Part shown: in pieces, positions 12,256 to 26,019 of the stretch
Layout: each line of letters starts with the position of its first letter
Position numbering within the stretch: position 1 is the first letter of the stretch
NCBI RefSeq assembly: GCF_051401765.1
Contig: NW_027480481.1
Span: 434,001 to 498,000, forward strand
Length of the DNA stretch: 64,000 bases
Origin: Calliopsis andreniformis
Taxonomy: Eukaryota; Arthropoda; Insecta; Hymenoptera; Andrenidae
Reading direction: 5' to 3'
The notes under the pieces: model-generated
What the model was told of the DNA's origin: nothing
The model's database searches: none
Seen by the model: only the letters and a program-made list of their open reading frames with translations
Made by a program: the position numbers and the translations under genes

Positions 12256-13239
12256 TACTCAATCTTCAATCCTTAATTCTCAATCGTCAATCTTCAATCC
12301 TCATTACTCAATCTTCAATCCTCAATCCTCAATCCTCAATCCTCAATCCTTAATCCTCAATCGTCAATCTTCAATCCTCAATACTCAATCTTCAATCCTC
12401 AATCCTCAATCCTCAATCCTCAATCCTCATTCTTCAATACTCAACACCCAATCCTCAATCTTCAATCCTCAATCCTCAATCCTCAATTCACAATCCTCAA
12501 TCCTCAGTCCTCTGTCCTCAAACCTCAATCCTCTACCCTCAGCCCTCATCCTCCATCCTCAGTCCTCAATCGTCAATCCTCAATCCTCAACCCTCAATCC
12601 TCATTCCTCAAACCTCAACCCTCAACCCTCAGTTCTCATTCTCAGTTCTCAATCCTCAATCCTCGATCCTCAATCCTCAATCTTCAATCCTCAATAATCA
12701 ATCTCCAATTCTAGATCCTCAATCCCCAATCTTCAATCCTTAATCCTCAATCTTCAATCCCCAATCCCCAGTACTCAATCTTCAATCCTCAATGCTCAAT
12801 CCTCAATCCTCAATCCTCAGACCTCAGTCCTCAATCTTCAATCCTCAAACCTCAATCCTCAACCGTCAGTCCTCATTCTCCATCCTCAATCCTCAATCCT
12901 CAATCCTGAATATTCAATCATCAATACTCAATATTCAATCCTCGATCCTCAAACCTCAATCCTCAATCCTCATTCTTCAATCCTAAATACCCAATCCTCA
13001 ATTTCCAATCCTCAATCCTCAATCCTCAATTCTCAATCCTCAATCGTTAATCCTCAGAACTCAAACATCAATATTCAACCCTCAGTCCTCGTCCTCAATC
13101 CACAACCCTCAATCCTCAGTCCTCAATATTCAACCCTCAATCCTCAATCCTCAATACTCAATCCTGAATCCTCAGGCATCAATACTCAATCTTCAATACT
13201 CAATCCTCAATCCTCAATCCTCAATCGTCAATCCTCAAT
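12256..13239. repeat. Heptamer array, mixed modules
   Basis: No gene is visible. It holds modules seen elsewhere: CCTAGATCCTCAATCCCC, CAACCGTCAGTCCTC near 12,860, and the ATTCAACCCTCAG module near 13,073. The segment 12,540-12,650 repeats 11,970-12,080 with the same wording (CCATCCTCAGTCCTCAATCG and so on), an internal duplication offset by roughly 570 bp. Confidence 0.7.
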
Positions 13240-14114
13240 CCTCAAGCGTCAATCCATAATCCTGAATCGTCAACCCTCAATCCTCAGTCCTCAAACCTCA
13301 ATCCCTAATCCTCAATCCTGAATCCTCAATCTTCAGCCCTCAGTCCTCTTAAATCAATTGTCAATCCTGAGTCCTCAATAGAATATCCTCAATTCACAGT
13401 TTTCAATACTCAATCCCCATTCTTCACTCTTCAAATCTCAATCCACAAATATCAATTCTCATCACTAAACCATCAACACTCAGTCCTCAATCTTCAATCC
13501 TCAATCCTCAATCCTCAACCTTCAATCCTCAATAATGAATCTTCAATCATCAATCCTCAATCCTCAATCATCAATCCTCAATCCTGAATATTCAATCCTC
13601 AGTCCCCAATCCTCAATCTTCAATCCTCAGTCCTCAATCCTCAATCCTCAATTCTCAATACTCAATCCTCAGTCCTCAAACCCCAACGCTCAATCCTCAA
13701 TCCTCTATCATCAATCCTCAATCTTCAATACTCAATACTCAATCCTCAATCCTCAATCCTCAATCCTCAATCCTCAATCCTCATTCTTCAGTCCTCAATA
13801 CCCAATCCTCAATCTTCAATCCTCAATCCTCAATCCTCAATTCTCAATCCTCAGTCCTCAATCCCCAGACCTCAAACATCAATACTCAACCCTCAGTCCT
13901 CGTCCTCAATCCACAACACTGAATCCCCAATCCTCAATCTTCAATCATCAATATTCAATCTTCATCCTCAATCCTCAATCCTCAATCCTCAATCCTCAAT
14001 CCTCAATGTTCAATACGCAATACCCAATCCTCAATCTTCAATCCTCAATCCTCAATCCTCAATCCTCAATTCTCAATACTCAGTCCTCAATCCTCATCCT
14101 CAATTCTCAATTCT
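13240..14114. repeat. Diverged, shortened copy of the 1,229-bp unit
   Basis: The landmark CCTCTTAAATCAATTGTC at 13,345 is preceded by AAGCGTCAATCC and followed by the same diverged stretch as 743-885 of block A, but with substitutions (CAATCCTGAGTCC in place of CAGTCCTCAGTCC; CAACACTCAG in place of CAACACTCTG). The part holding the inverted repeat at 1,258 in block A is missing here. The later part resembles 1,700-1,830. It is the only one of the seven landmark copies that is clearly diverged. Confidence 0.75.
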
Positions 14115-17100
14115 CAATCCTCAATACTCAATCTTCAATCTTCAATCCTCGATAGTCAATATCCGATCCTAGATGCTCAATCCCCAATCTTCAATCGTTA
14201 ATTCTCAATCTTCAATCCTCAATCCCCAGTCATCAATCTTCAATCCTCAATGCTCAATCCTCAATCCTCAATCCTCAGTCCACAATCCCCAATCCTCAAT
14301 CCTCAAACCTCAATCCTCAACCGTCAGTCCGCATCCTCAATCCTCAAACCTCAATCCTCAATCCTCAATATTCAATCATCAATACTCAATATTCAATCCT
14401 CAATCCTCAAACCTCAATCCTCAATCCTCAATCCTCAATCCTCAATCCTCAATCCCCAGTCCTCAAACCTCAATCCTCAACCCTCAGTCCTCATACTCAA
14501 TTCTCAATTCTCAATCCTCAATCCTCAATCCTCAATCTTCAATCCTCAATAATCAATCTCCGATACTAGGTCCTCAATCCCCAACCTTCAATCGTTAATC
14601 CTCAATCTTCAATCCTCAATCCCCAGTCATCAATCTTCAATCCTCAATGCTCAATCCTCAATCCTCAATCCTCAGTCCACAATCCCCAATCCTCAATCCT
14701 CAAACCTCAATCCTCAACCGTCAGTCCTCGTCCTCAATACTCAAACCTCAATCCTCAATCCTCAATATTCAATCATCAATACTCAATCTTCAATCCTCAA
14801 TCCTCAAACCTCAATCCTCAATCCTCAATCGTCAATCCCCAGTCCTCAAACCTCAATCCTCAACCCTCAGTCCTCATACTCAATTCTCAATTCTCAATCC
14901 TCAATCCTCAATCCTCAATCTTCAATCCTCAATAATCAATCTCCGATACTAAGTCCTCAATCCCCAACCTTCAATCATTAATCCTCAATCTTCAATCCTC
15001 AATCCCCAGTCATCAATCTTCAATCCTCAATGCTCAATCCTCAATCATCAATCCTCAGTCCTCAATCCCCAATCCTCAATCCTCAAACCTCAATCCTCAA
15101 CCGTCAGTCCTCGTCCTCAATCCTCAAACCTCAATCCTCAATCCTCAATATTCAATTATCAATACTCAATCTTCAATCCTCAATCCTCAAACCTCAATCC
15201 TCAATCCTCATTCTTCAATCCTAAATACCCAATCCTCAATTTCCAATTCTCAATCCTCAATTCTCAATCCTCAATCCTTAATCCTCAGACCTCAAACATC
15301 AATAGTCGACACTCAGTCCTCGTCCTCAATCCACAACCCTCAACCCTCAGTCCTCAATATACAATCATCAATTTTCAATCTTCAGTCCTCGATCCTCAAT
15401 CCTCAATCCTCAATCCTCAATCCTCAATGTTCAATCCGCAATACCCAATCCTCAATCTTCAATCCTCAATCCTCATTCCTCAAACCTCAATCCTCAACCC
15501 TCAGTCCTCATCCTCAATTCTCAATTCTCAATTCTCAATCCTCAATCCTCAATCCTCAATCTTCAATCCTCAATAATCAACCTCCAATCCTAGATCCTCA
15601 ATCCCCAATCTTCAATCCTTAATCCACAATCTTAAATCTTTAATTCTCAATCGTCAATCTTCAATCCTCAATACTCAATCTTCAATCCTCAATCCTCAGA
15701 CCTCAAACATCAATATTCAACCCTCAGTCCTCGTCCTCAATCCACAACCCTAAATCCTCAGTCCTCAATATTCAATCATCAATATTCAATCTTCAATCCT
15801 CAATCCTCAATCCTCAATCCTCAATCCTCAATCCTCAATCTTCAACCCTGTATCCTCATTCCTCAATACTCAATCCTCAATCTTCTATCCTCAATACTCA
15901 GTCTTCAATCCTCAATCCTCAATCCTCAATCCTCAATCCTCAATCTTCAATCCTCAACACTCAATCTTCAATCCTCAATCCTCAATCCTCAATCCTCAAT
16001 CCTCAATCCTCAATCCTAATTCCTCAATCCTCAATACCCAATCCTCAATCTTCAATCCTCAATCCTCAATCCTCAATCCTAATTCCTCAATCCTCTTTCT
16101 TCAATCCTCAATACCCAATCCTCAATTTCAATCCTCAATCCTCAATCCTCATTTCTCAATCCTCAACCTCAACCCTCAGCCCTCATCCTCCATCCTCAGT
16201 ACTCAATCCTCTATCCTCAATCTTCAATCCTCAATACCCAATCTTCAATCCTCATTCCTCAATCCTCAATCCTCAATCCTCAATCTTCAATCCTCAATAC
16301 TCAATCTGCAATCCTCAGTCCTCAAACCTCAATCCTCAATCCTCATTCCTCAATCCTCAATACCCAATCCTCAATCCTCAATCCTCAATCCTCAATCCTC
16401 AATATTCAATCGTCAATACTCAATCTTCAATCCTCAATCTTCAATCCTCAATAACCAATCTTAAATCCTCAATCCTCAATCCTCAATCCTCAATCCTCAA
16501 TTCCCAGGCATCAATACTCAATCTACAATATTCAATCCTCAATCCTTAATCCTCAATCCACAATCCTCAACCTTCAATACTCAATACTCAATCTTCAATC
16601 CTCAATCCCCAATCCTCAATCCTCAATCCTCAATCCTCAATATACAATCCTCAATACTCAATCTTCAATCATCATCCTCAATCCTCAATTCTCAGTCGTC
16701 AATCATCAGTCATCAATCCTCAATCTTCAATACTCAATCGTCAATCCTTAGCCCTCAATCCTCAATCCTCAATCCTCGTTCCTCAAACCTCAATCCTCAA
16801 CCCTCAGTCTTCATCCTCAATCCTCAAACCTCAATCCTCAATCCTCAATATTCAATCATCAATACTCAATTTTCAGTCCTCAATCCTCAAACCTCAGTCC
16901 TCAATCCTCATTCTTCAATCCTAAATGCCCAATCCTCAATCTTCAATCCTCAATCCTCAATCCTCAATCCTCAATCCTCAATTCTCAACCCTCAATCCTT
17001 AATCCTCAGACCTCAAACATCAATATTCAACCCTCAGTCCTCGTCCTCAATCCACAACCCTCAATCCTCAGTCCTCAATATTCAATCATCAATATTCAAT

Positions 17101-17977
17101 CTTCAATCCTCAATACTCAATCCTCAATCCTCAATTCTGAATCCTCAATCTTCAATCCTCAATCCTCAATAATCAATACTCAATCCTCAATCTTCAATCC
17201 TGAATACCCACTCCTCAATCTTTAATCCTCAATCCTCAATACTCTATCCTAATTCCTCAATCCTCATTCTTCAATCATCAATACCCAATCCTCAATTTCA
17301 ATCCGCAATCCTCAATCCTCAATTCTCAATCCTCAATCCTCAGTCATCAGTCCTCAAACCGCAATCATCAACCCTCAGCCCTCATCCTCCATCCTCAATC
17401 CTCAATCCTCAATCCTCAATCTTCAGTCCTCAATTCTCAATCTTCAATCCTCGATGCTGAATCATCAATACTCAATCCTCAATCCTCAGGCGTCAATACT
17501 CAATCTTCAATACTCAATCCTCAATCCTCAATCCTCAATCCTCAATCCTCAATCCTCAATCCTCAATCCTCAATCCTCAATCCTCAGGCATCAATACTCA
17601 ATCTTCAATACTCAATCCTCAATCCTCAATCCTCAATCCTCAATCCTCAACCATCAATCCTCATTCCTCAAACCTCAATCCTCATCCCTCAGTCCTCATC
17701 CTCAATTCTCAATTCTCAATCCTCAATCCTCAATCCTCAATCCTCAATCCTCAATCCTCAATCCTCAATCCTCAGGCATCAATACTCAATCTTCAATACT
17801 CAATCCTCAATCCTCAATCCTCAATCCTCAATCCTCAATACTCAATCCTCAATAATCAATCTCCGATCCTAGATCCTCAATCCCCAATCTTCAGTCGTTA
17901 ATCCTCAATATTCAATCCTCAATCCCCAGTCATCAATCTTCAATTCTCAATGCTCAATCCTCAATCCTCAATCCTCA
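14115..17977. repeat. Block C copy 1
   Basis: This block matches about 26,000-29,861 at offset 11,885, falling to 11,884 in the second half. It begins with ACTCAATCTTCAATCTTC and CGATAGTCAATATCCGATCC, contains the 397/383-bp tandem units, then CTTAATCCACAATCTTAAAT near 15,618, then modules shared with the 1.65-2.0 kb array, and ends in the module also present at 10,700-11,245. The copies part at 17,978, where this one runs into block A sequence. Confidence 0.85.
14250..15224. repeat. 397/383-bp tandem units, array 1
   Basis: The phrase AATGCTCAATCCTCAATC recurs at about 14,250, 14,647 and 15,030, giving unit lengths of 397 and 383 bp; the third unit is cut short. Each unit carries CAATCCCCAATCC, AACCGTCAGTCC and CTCAAACCTCAATCC in the same order, then CAATAATCAATCTCCGATAC. 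The 14-bp difference is exactly two CCTCAAT heptamers missing before CAATCGTCAATCCCCAG, consistent with slippage inside a higher-order unit. Confidence 0.85.
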
Positions 17978-20355
17978 ATCCTCAATCCTCAATCCTCAAT
18001 CCTCATTCTTCAATCCTCAATACCCAACCCTCAACCTTCAATCCTCAATCCTCAATCCTCAATCCTAATTCCTCAATCCTCATTCTTCAATGTTCAATCC
18101 GCAATACCCAATCCTCAATCTTCAATCCTCAATCCTCAATCCTCAATCCTCAATTCTCAATACTCAGTCCTCAATTCTCAGTCCTCAAACCTCAATCCTG
18201 AATCCACAATCCTGAATCCTCAATCTTCAGACCTCAGTCCTCAACAATCAGTCGTCAATTCTCAGTCCTCCATAGAATATCATCAATTCACACATTTCAA
18301 TACTCAATACTCAATCTGCAATCTTCAAATATCTATCCACAAACATCTATTCTCATCACTCGACCCTCAGCACTCAGTCCCCAATCCTCAATCTTCAATC
18401 CTCAATCCTGAATCCTCAATTCTCAATCCTCAATCCTCAGTCCTCAGACCTCAAACCTCAATTCTCAACTCTCAGCCCTCATCCTCAATCCTCAATCCTC
18501 AATCCTCAATCCTCAATCCTCAATGTTCAATCCTCAATACCCTATCCTCAATCGTCAATCCTCAATCCTCAAGCGTCAATCCTCAATCCTGAATCCTCAA
18601 CCCTCAATCCTCAGTCCTCAAACCTCAATCCCTAATCCTCAATCCTGAATCCTCAATCTTCAGCCCTCAGTCCTCTTAAATCAATTGTCAGTCCTCAGTC
18701 CTCAATAGAGTATCCTCAATTCACAGTTTTCAATACTCAATCCCCATTCTTCACTCTTCAAATCTCAGTCCACAAATATCAATTCTCATCACTAAACCAT
18801 CAAGACTCTGTCCTCAATCTTCAATCCTCAATCTTCAATCCTCAACATTCAATCATCAATAATCAATCTTCAATCATCAATCCTCAATCCTCAATCCTCA
18901 ATCCTCAATCCTGAATATTCAATCCTCAGTCCCCAATCCTCAATCTTCAATCCTCAGTCCTCAATCCTCAATCCTCAATTCTCAATACTCAGTCCTCAGT
19001 CCTCAAACCTCAGCGCTCAATCCTCAATCCTCTATCATCAATCCTCAATCTTCAATACTCAATACTCAATCCTCAATCCTCAATCCTCAATCCTCAATCA
19101 TCAATCCTCAATCTTCAATACTCAATCCTCAACCCCAATGCTCAATACTCAACCATCAACCCTCAATTCTCAATACTCAATAGAATATCCTGAATTCTCA
19201 GGATTCAATACTCAAACCTCAAACCTCAGCCCTCAGCCCTCATCCTCCATCTTCAATCCTCTATCCTCAATCCTCAATCTTCAATCCTCAATACTCAATC
19301 TTCAATCCTCAATCCTCAATCCTCAATCCTCATTCTTCAATCCTCAATACCCAATCCTCAATCTTCAATCCTCAATCCTCAATCCTCAATTCTCAATCCT
19401 CAATCCTCGATCCTCAATCCTCAATCATCAATCCTCAATCCTCAATCCTCAATCCTCAGTACTTAATCCTCTATCCTCAATCTTCAATTCTCAATACTCA
19501 ATCTTCAATCCTCATTCCTCAATCCTCAATCCTCAATCCTCAATTTTCAATCCTCAATACTCAATCTGCAATCCTCAATCCTCAGTCCTCAATCCTCAAT
19601 CCGCAATCCTCATTCTTCAATCCTCAATACCCAGTCCTCAATCTTCAATCCTCAATCCTCAATCCTCAATTCTCAATCGTCAATCCTCAATCCCAAGACC
19701 TCAAACATCAATACTCAACCCTCAGTCCTCGTCCTCAATCCACAACCCTCAATCTTCAATCATCAATACTCAATCTTCGATCCTCAATCCTCAATCCTCA
19801 ATCCTGAATCCTCATACTTCAATACTCAATACCCAATCCTCAATCTTCAATCCTCAATCCTCAATCCTCAATTCTCAATCCTCAATCCTCAGTCCTCTGT
19901 CCTCAAACCTCAATCCTCTACCCTCAGCCCTCATCCTCCGTCCTCAATCCTCAATCATCAATCCTCAATCTTATATCCTCAATATTCAATCTTCAATCCT
20001 CAATCCTCAATCCTCAATCCTCAGTGATCAATACTCAATCTTCAATACTCAACCCTCAATCCTCAATCCTCAATCCTCAATCCTCAATCCTCAATCTTCA
20101 ATCCTCAATCCTCAATCCTCAATCTTCAATCCTCAATACTCAATCTGCAATCCTCAATCCTCAAACCTCAATCCTCAATCCTCATTCTTCAATCCTCAAT
20201 GCCCAATCCTCAATCCTCAATCCTCAATCCTCAATCCTCAATTCTCATCCCTCAATCCTTAATCCTCAGACCTCGAACATCAGTATTCAACCCTCAGTCC
20301 ACGTACTCAATCCACAACCCTCAATCCTCAGTCCTCAATATTCAATCATCAATAT
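17978..20355. repeat. Block A copy 2, with a single 1,229-bp unit
   Basis: It matches block A copy 1 at offset 17,929 on the left (ACACATTTCA at 18,290) and 16,700 on the right (inverted repeat at 19,187). The two offsets differ by exactly 1,229, so one of the two tandem units is absent. Landmarks: CCTCTTAAATCAATTGTC at 18,672 and TTATATCC at 19,971. It carries G at 18,804 (CAAGACTCTG), shared with 39,504 and 61,467 but not with 875, 2,104 or 38,275. Confidence 0.88.
19187..19204. other. 7-bp inverted repeat with EcoRI site
   Basis: Identical element in the single 1,229-bp unit of block A copy 2. Confidence 0.8.
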
Positions 20356-23300
20356 TCAATCTTCAATCCTCAACACTCAATCTTCAATCCTCAATCCTCA
20401 ATCCTCAATCCTCAATCCTCATTCTTCAATCCTCAATACCCAATCCACAGTCTTCAATCCTCAATCCTCAATCCTCAATCCTAATTCCTCAATCCTCATT
20501 CTTCAATCCTCAATACCCAATCCTCAATTTCAATCCTCAGTCCTCAATCCTCATTTCTCAATCCTCAATCCTCAACCCTTAGCCCTCATCCTCCATCCTC
20601 AGTACTCAATCCTCTATCCTCAATCTTCAATCCCCAATACTCAATCTTCAATCCTCATTCCTCAATCCTCAATCCTCAATCCTCAATCCTCAATCTTCAA
20701 TCCTCAATACTCAATCTGCAATCCTCAATCCTCAAACCTCAATCCTCAATCCTCATTCCTCAATCCTCAATACCCAATCCTCAATCCTCAATCCTCAATC
20801 CTCAATGCTCAATATTGAATCATCAATACTCAATCTTCAATCATCAATCTTCAATCCTCAATACTCAATCTTCAATCCTCAATCCTCAGTCCTCAATCCT
20901 CAGGCATCAATACTCAATCTACAATATTCAATCCTCAATCCTTAATCCGCAATCCACAATCCTCAACCTTCAATACTAAATACTCAATCTACAATCCTCA
21001 ATCCTCAATCCTCAATCCTCAATCCTCAATCCTCAATCCTCAATATTCAATCCTCAATACTCAATCTTCAATCATCAATCCTCAATCCTCAATTCTCAGT
21101 CGTCAATCCTCAGTCATCAATCCTCAATCTTCAATACTCAATCGTCAATCCTTAGTCCTCAATCCTCAATCCTCAATCCTCGTTCTTCAAGCCTCAATCC
21201 TCAACCCTCAGTCTTCATCCTCAATCCTCAAACTTCAATCCTCAATCCTCAATATTCAATCATCAATACTCAATCTTCAATCCTCAATCCTCAAACCTCA
21301 ATCCTCAGTCCTCATTCTTCAATCCTAAATACCCAATCCCCAATCTTCAATCCTCAATGCTCAATACTCAATTCTCAATCCTCAATCCTTAATCCTCAGA
21401 CCTCAAACATCAATATTCAACCCTCGGACCTCGTCCACAATCCACAACCCTCAATCCTCAGTTCTCAATATTCAGTCATCAATATTCAATGTTCAATTCT
21501 CAATCCTCAATCCTCAATCATCAATCCTCAATCCTCAGTCTTCAACCCTGAATCCTCAATCCTCAATACTCAACCCTCAGTCTCCATCCTCAATCCTCAA
21601 ACCTCAATCCTCAATCCTCAATATTCAATCATCAATACTCAATCTTCAATCCTCAATCCTCAAACCTCAATCCTCAATCCTCATTCTTCAATCCTAAATA
21701 CCCAATCCTCAATCTTCAATCCTCAATCCTCAATCCTCAATTCTCAATCCTCAATCCTTAATCCCCAGACCTCAAACATCAATATTCAACCCTGAGTCCT
21801 CGTCCACAATCCACAACACTCAATCCTCAGTCCTCAATATTCAATCATCAATATTCAATCTTCAATCCTCAATCCTCAATCCTCAATCCTCAATCCTCAA
21901 TCTTCAATCTTCAACCCTGAATCCTCAATCCTCAATACTCAATCCTCAATCTTCAATCCTCAATACTCAATCTTCAATCCTCAATCATCAATCCTCAATC
22001 CTCAATCCTCAATCTTCAATCCTCAATACTCAATCTTCAATCCGCAATCCTCAATCCTCAATCCTCAATCCTCATTCTTCAATCCTCAATACCCAATCCA
22101 CAGTCTTCAATCCTCAATCCTCAATCCTCAATCCTAATTCCTCAATCCTCATTCTTCAATCCTCAATACCCAATCCTCAATTTCAATCCTCAATCCTCAA
22201 TCCTCATTTCTCAATCCTCAATCCTCAACCCTTAGCCCTCATCCTCCATCCTCAGTACTCAATCCTCTATCCTCAATCTTCAATCCCCAATACTCAATCT
22301 TCAATCCTCATTCCTCAATCCTCAATCCTCAATCCTCAATCTTCAACCCTCAATACTCAATCTGCAATCCTCAATCCTCAAACCTCAATCCTCAATCCTC
22401 ATTCCTCAATCCTCAATACCCAATCCTCAATCCTCAATCCTCAATCCTCAATCCTCAATCCTCAATCCTCAATATTCAATCATCAATACTCAATCTTCAA
22501 TCATCAATCTTCAATCCTCAATACTCAATCTTCAATCCTCAATCCTCAAGCCTCAATCCTCAATCCTCAATCCTCAGGCATCAATACTCAATCTACAATA
22601 TTCAATCCTCAATCCTTAATCCGCAATCCACAATCCTCAGCCTTCAATACTAAATACTCAATCTTCAATCCTCAATCCTCAATCCTCAATCCTCAATCCT
22701 CAATCCTCAATCCTCAATATTCAATCCTCAATACTCAATCTTCAATCATCAATCCTCAATCCTCAATTCTCAGTCGTCAATCCTCAGTCATCAATCCTCA
22801 ATCTTCAATACTCAATCGTCAATCCTTAGTCCTCAATCCTCAATCCTCAATCCTCGTTCCTCAAACCTCAATCCTCAACCCTCAGTCTCCATCCTCAATC
22901 CTCAAACCTCAATCCTCAATCCTCAATATTCAATCATCAATACTCAATCTTCAATCCTCAATCCTCAAACCTCAATCCTCAATCCTCATTCTTCAATTCT
23001 AAATACCCAATCCTCAATCTTCAATCCTCAATCCTCAATCCTCAAGTCTCAATCCTCAATCCTTAATCCCCAGACCTCAAACATCAATATTCAACCCTGA
23101 GTCCTCGTCCACAATCCACAACCCTCAATCCTCAGTCCTCAATATTCAATCATCAATATTCAATCTTCAATCCTCAATCCTCAATCCTCAATCCTCAATC
23201 CTCAATCTTCAATCTTCAACCCTGAATCATCAATCCTCAATACTCATACCTCAATCTTCAATCCTCAGGCATCAATACTCAATCTACAATATTCAATCCT

Positions 23301-26019
23301 CAGTCCTTAATCCTCAATCCACAATCCTCAAACTTCAATACCCAATACTCAATCTTCAATCCTCAATCCTCAATCCTCAATCCTCAATCCTCAATCCTCA
23401 ATACTCAATATTCAATCCTCTATACTCAATGTTCAATCATCAATCCTCAATCCTCAATTCTCTGTCGTCAATCCTCAGTCATCAATCCTCAATCGTCAAT
23501 ACTCAATCGTCAATCCTTAGTCCTCAATCCTCAATCCTCAATCCTCGTTCCTCAAACCTCAATCCTCAACCCTCAGTCTCCATCCTCAATCCTCAAACCT
23601 CAATCCTCAATCCTCAATATTCAATCATCAATACTCAATCTTCAATCCTCAATCCTCAAACCTCAATCCTCAATCCTCATTCTTCAATCCTAAATACCCA
23701 ATCCTCAATCTTCAATCCTCAATCCTCAATCATCAATTCTCAATCCTCAATCCTTAATCCCCAGACCTCAAACATCAATATTCAACCCTGAGTCCTCGTC
23801 CACAATCCACAACCCTCAATCCTCAGTCCTCAATATTCAATCATCAATATTCAATCTTCAATCCTCAATCCTCAATCCTCAATCCTCAATCCTCAATCTT
23901 CAATCTTCAACCCTGAATCCTCAATCCTCAATACTCAATCCTCAATCTTCAATCCACAATACTCAATCTTCAATCCTCAATCATCAATCCTCAATCCTCA
24001 ATCCTCAATCTTCAATCCTCAACACTCAATCTTCAATCCTCAATCCTCAATCCTCAATCCTCAATCCTCATTCTTCAATCCTCAATACCCAATCCACAGT
24101 CTTCAATCCTCAATCCTCAATCCTCAATCCTAATTCCTCAATCCTCATTCTTCAATCCTCAATACCCAATCCTCAATTTCAATCCTCAGTCCTCAATCCT
24201 CATTTCTCAATCCTCAATCCTCAACCCTTAGCCCTCATCCTCCATCCTCAGTACTCAATCCTCTATCCTCAATCTTCAATACCCAATACTCAATCTTCAA
24301 TCCTCATTCCTCAATCCTCAATCCTCAATCCTCAATCTTCAATCCTCAATACTCAAACTGCAATCCTCAATCCTCAAACCTCAATCCTCAATCCTCATTC
24401 CTCAATCCTCAATACCCAATCCTCAATCCTCAATCCTCAATCCTCAATCCTCAATATTCAATCATCAATACTCAATCTTCAATCATCAATCTTCAATCCT
24501 CAATACTCAATATTCAATCCTCAATCCTCAATCCTCAATCCTCAATCCTCAATCCTCAGGCATCAATACTCAATCTACAATATTCAATCCTCAATCCTTA
24601 ATCCGCAATCCACAATCCTCAACCTTCAATACTAAATACTCAATCTTCAATCCTCAATCCTCAATCCTCAATCCTCAATCCTCAATCCTCAATCCTCAAT
24701 ATTCAATCCTCAATACTCAATCTTCAATCATCAATCCTCAATCCTCAATTCTCAGTCGTCAATCCTCAGTCATCAATCCTCAATCTTCAATACTCAATCG
24801 TCAATCCATAGTCCTCAATCCTCAATCCTCAATCCTCGTTCTTCAAGCCTCAATCCTCAACCCTCAGTCTTCATCCTCAATCCTCAAACTTCAATCCTCA
24901 ATCCTCAATATTCAATCATCAATACTCAATCTTCAATCCTCAATCCTCAAACCTCAATCCTCAGTCCTCATTCTTCAATCCTAAATACCCAATCCTCAAT
25001 CTTCAATCCTCAATGCTCAATACTCAATTCTCAATCCTCAATCCTTAATCCTCAGACCTCAAACATCAATATTCAACCCTCAGACCTCGTCCACAATCCA
25101 CAACCCTCAATCCTCAGTTCTCAATATTCAATCATCAATATTCAATGTTCAATCCTCAATCCTCAATCCTCAATCATCAATCCTCAATCCTCAGACTTCA
25201 ACCCTGAATCCTCAATCCTCAATACTCAACCCTCAGTCTCCATCCTCAATCCTCAAACCTCAATCCTCAATCCTCAATATTCAATCATCAATACTCAATC
25301 TTCAATCCTCAATCCTCAAACCTCAACCCTCAATCCTCATTCTTCAATCCTAAATACCCAATCCTCAATCTTCAATCCTCAATCCTCAATCCTCAATTCT
25401 CAATCCTCAATCCTTAATCCCCAGACCTCAAACATCAATATTCAACCCTGAGTCCTCGTCCACAATCCACAACACTCAATCCTCAGTCCTCAATATTCAA
25501 TCATCAATATTCAATCTTCAATCCTCAATCCTCAATCCTCAATCCTCAATCCTCAATCTTCAATCTTCAACCCTGAATCCTCAATCCTCAATACTCAATC
25601 CTCAATCTTCAATCCTCAATACTCAATCTTCAATCCTCAATCATCAATCCTCAATCCTCAATCCTCAATCTTCAATCCTCAACACTCAATCTTCAATCCT
25701 CAATCCTCAATCCTCAATCCTCAATCCTCATTCTTCAACCCTCAATACCCAATCCACAGTCTTCAATCCTCAATCCTCAATCCTCAATCCTAATTCCTCA
25801 ATCCTCATTCTTCAGTCCTCAATACCCAATCCTCAATTTCAATCCTCAATCCTCAATCCTCATTTCTCAATCCTCAATCCTCAACCCTTAGCCCTCATCC
25901 TCCATCCTCAGTACTCAATCCTCTATCCTCAATCTTCAATCCCCAATACTCAATCTTCAATCCTCATTCCTCAATCCTCAATCCTCAATCCTCAATCTTC
26001 AATCCTCAATACTCAATCT
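20356..26019. repeat. Higher-order array, unit about 1.65-2.0 kb, copy 1
   Basis: The phrase CCCTTAGCCCTCATCCTCC occurs at 20,576, 22,229, 24,225 and 25,885, giving steps of 1,653, 1,996 and 1,660 bp. Each unit carries, in order, CAGGCATCAATACTCAATCT, CTTAATCCGCAATCC, CAGTCGTCAATCCTCAGTCA, CCTCGTTC, the ATTCAACCCT module (here often followed by GAGTCCTCGTCCAC), and CTTCAACCCTGAATCC. The longer middle step reflects an extra partial copy near 23,250-23,780. The array matches 41,056-46,727 at offset 20,700, becoming 20,707 after one extra heptamer near 45,400. Confidence 0.85.

Noticed and set aside
14250..15224. CRISPR array
   Set aside because: There are repeats at regular spacing, but the spacers are the same heptamer DNA and recur between units, units are about 390 bp, and there are no cas genes.
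15745..15760. True telomere repeats (CCCTAAA-like)
   Set aside because: CCCTAAATCC occurs as isolated single variants here and near 27,630 and 31,000, and CCCTAATCC likewise near 703. There is no tandem run of a known telomere repeat.
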